Assembly: GCA_965368585.1 (NCBI GenBank)
Contig: CBDUNM010000203.1
Span: 1-7,347, forward strand
Direction of reading: 5' to 3'
Origin: JARRQB01 sp965368585
Lineage (GTDB): Bacteria > Pseudomonadota > Gammaproteobacteria > Chromatiales > Chromatiaceae
DNA length: 7,347 bases
The notes under the pieces were generated by a model, which was not told the DNA's origin, ran no database searches, and saw only the letters and a list, made by a program, of their open reading frames with translations. Positions 6,357 through 7,347 of the stretch are shown in pieces. Made by a program: the position numbers and the translations under genes. The first letter of the stretch is position 1. Every line of letters begins with the position of its first letter.

Positions 6357-6397
6357 AACCCGGGTATCGCATCCCCAATGATACCTGGGTTCTTTTT
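6357..6397 (+). terminator. Rho-independent terminator of the tyrosinase operon
   Basis: AACCCGGGTATC (6357-6368) pairs with GATACCTGGGTT (6380-6391) as a 12-bp stem with a single G-U wobble and an 11-nt loop. It is followed by C and five T (6393-6397). It starts 16 nt after the stop codon of the partner gene and marks the operon end. Confidence 0.88.
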
Positions 6398-6536
6398 GGG
6401 TTATTGCCGCCACGCCGCTTTGAGCCGGTCGCACAGAGCCAATCGGCGCTCGCGTTAAGCCGCGAAACGGAGGCTTGCTCAACGTTTCTGTGGCACGAGA
6501 TCAAGGGCAGGGCGGGAGACCGGGCGGCGAATGGCG

Positions 6537-6542
6537 TAAAAT
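6537..6542 (+). promoter_or_regulatory. Possible -10 box for the last gene
   Basis: TAAAAT lies 29 nt before ATG 6572, behind the terminator, where a new promoter is expected. No convincing -35 hexamer is found at 16-18 bp (GGGAGA at the 17-bp position). The same hexamer occurs before the kinase gene. Confidence 0.3.
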
Positions 6543-6571
6543 CGCGGTCGATCTGGCCGCTGAGACCTGTT

Positions 6572-7347
6572 ATGACCAAGTTTGTACGACCCTTCCTGGG
6601 TTTGATTCTGTTTGCAACGAGCGCGTCGGCCGACGTCGTCGACGAATCGCTGCAACGGGCCGACGCCCTGTGGGACAAGACCGTGGAGTCCGCTGGCGCA
6701 ATGCTGGACAAGGCGCGTCGTTTATGGCGCGAGGAGCATCCTGAGGGCGCGCAGCTGTGGGAAGACCTGATTCCGCGGCTGGACGAGGCCATTACGCTGC
6801 AAAACAAGCAACGTCAGCTACCGAAAACCACGTGGTTCGGCGAGGACCAGGCATCCAACGCCGAAGAGATGAATGCCCTGCTCGACGAGGTTGCGACCAT
6901 CTTGGTCGGCAACCACACGCTGCGCGACCGCATGCGAGAGCTGAACGAGGCTATGGCCGGTAACCGCCAATCCATCGTCGACTTGAAGCGGCGCAAGATG
7001 ACCGCGCCTTCAAACTCGGTATGGCGCAAGACGGTCGCCGATGTTGAGGACGAGATTGCCGAACGCGAATTACTGTTGACCGAGCAGCAACGGGCTATGG
7101 CCGACCTGCACACCCGGATCGCTGAAGAACTGCGCTTGATGGGGCTGGACATCGACGCCGAGGGACTGGAGTTTCTGCTCTCTACCGTGGTCGGCGATGA
7201 TGTGATGGATATGACGCTCGCGTTCGAGCAGGTACGCCGGCTGACCGAGCAGCTCGAAACGCTGACGGTGGAAAGCCGCGAAGACCTCGCGACCGCACGG
7301 CGCTACTATGGCATGTACGCCGTACTGCTGAAGACGCTGGATCGAAT
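6572..7347 (+). CDS. Secreted helical/coiled-coil protein, unknown function, 3'-truncated by window end
   Basis: A continuous open frame runs from ATG 6572 off the right edge, 258 residues so far with no stop. Residues 1-20 form a textbook Sec signal: MTKFVRP, a hydrophobic core (8-15), and SASA before the likely cleavage ahead of D21. The mature part is almost entirely charged and helical, with Leu/Ala/Glu/Arg-rich segments (about 21-80, 95-140, 150-190, 215-258) that look like long helices or coiled coils. It has no Cys in the visible part. I recognise no catalytic motif or family. The ribosome binding site is poor (only TGAG 8 nt upstream), but no in-frame ATG, GTG or TTG lies in the 40 nt before it and the signal peptide fits this start. 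It lies beyond the terminator, so it belongs to a separate transcription unit that continues outside the window. It could be a periplasmic scaffold or envelope-associated protein; this is conjecture. Confidence 0.85.
   Translation, partial: MTKFVRPFLGLILFATSASADVVDESLQRADALWDKTVESAGAMLDKARRLWREEHPEGAQLWEDLIPRLDEAITLQNKQRQLPKTTWFGEDQASNAEEMNALLDEVATILVGNHTLRDRMRELNEAMAGNRQSIVDLKRRKMTAPSNSVWRKTVADVEDEIAERELLLTEQQRAMADLHTRIAEELRLMGLDIDAEGLEFLLSTVVGDDVMDMTLAFEQVRRLTEQLETLTVESREDLATARRYYGMYAVLLKTLDR

Noticed and set aside
6355..6807. Minus-strand open frame (150 codons) over the terminator and last gene start
   Set aside because: It overlaps a strong + strand terminator and the signal peptide of the last gene. 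Its Ser/Arg-rich translation has no domain.

Overview
The window is moderately GC-rich, protein-dense bacterial DNA with every supportable gene on the + strand. The gene types suggest a Gram-negative proteobacterium, probably a gammaproteobacterium: a periplasmic haem-c sensor of the Tll0287/DUF3365 type, a Hanks-type Ser/Thr kinase without PASTA repeats, and exported proteins with Sec or lipoprotein-like signals. This placement is an inference from gene types, since there is no rRNA or other marker gene.

Left block (1-3449), apparently signalling. It opens inside a Pro/Ala/Lys-rich protein that ends in a compact domain with two Cys and an FWPTWP motif. After 43 nt comes a two-helix membrane protein with a periplasmic CXXCH haem site and a C-terminal HAMP domain, but no output domain. 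After a further 124-154 nt, which hold short GCGGGT repeats and a possible -10 box, comes a complete cytosolic Ser/Thr kinase. Its tail carries two copies of a 44-residue module. One reading is that the haem/HAMP protein senses redox state or a ligand and the separate kinase provides the output; this is a hypothesis.

Middle (3450-4389): about 940 nt with no convincing gene. Several inverted repeats, the best a perfect 9-bp stem, suggest a structured leader or a degraded element.

Right block. A strong Shine-Dalgarno sequence starts an exported, Cys-rich tyrosinase-like copper protein (4390-5595). Its CuB site is intact, but its CuA site is unusual: a Cys stands where the second CuA His is expected. 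A small membrane-anchored protein with a Cys-x4-Cys pair follows after 37 nt (5633-6340), and a clear Rho-independent terminator (6357-6397) closes this probable two-gene operon. The last gene (6572 to the right edge, incomplete) encodes a secreted, strongly helical/coiled-coil protein of unknown function.

The most unusual items are the divergent tyrosinase with its uncharacterised partner, and the split haem-sensor/kinase pair with the duplicated kinase tail module.
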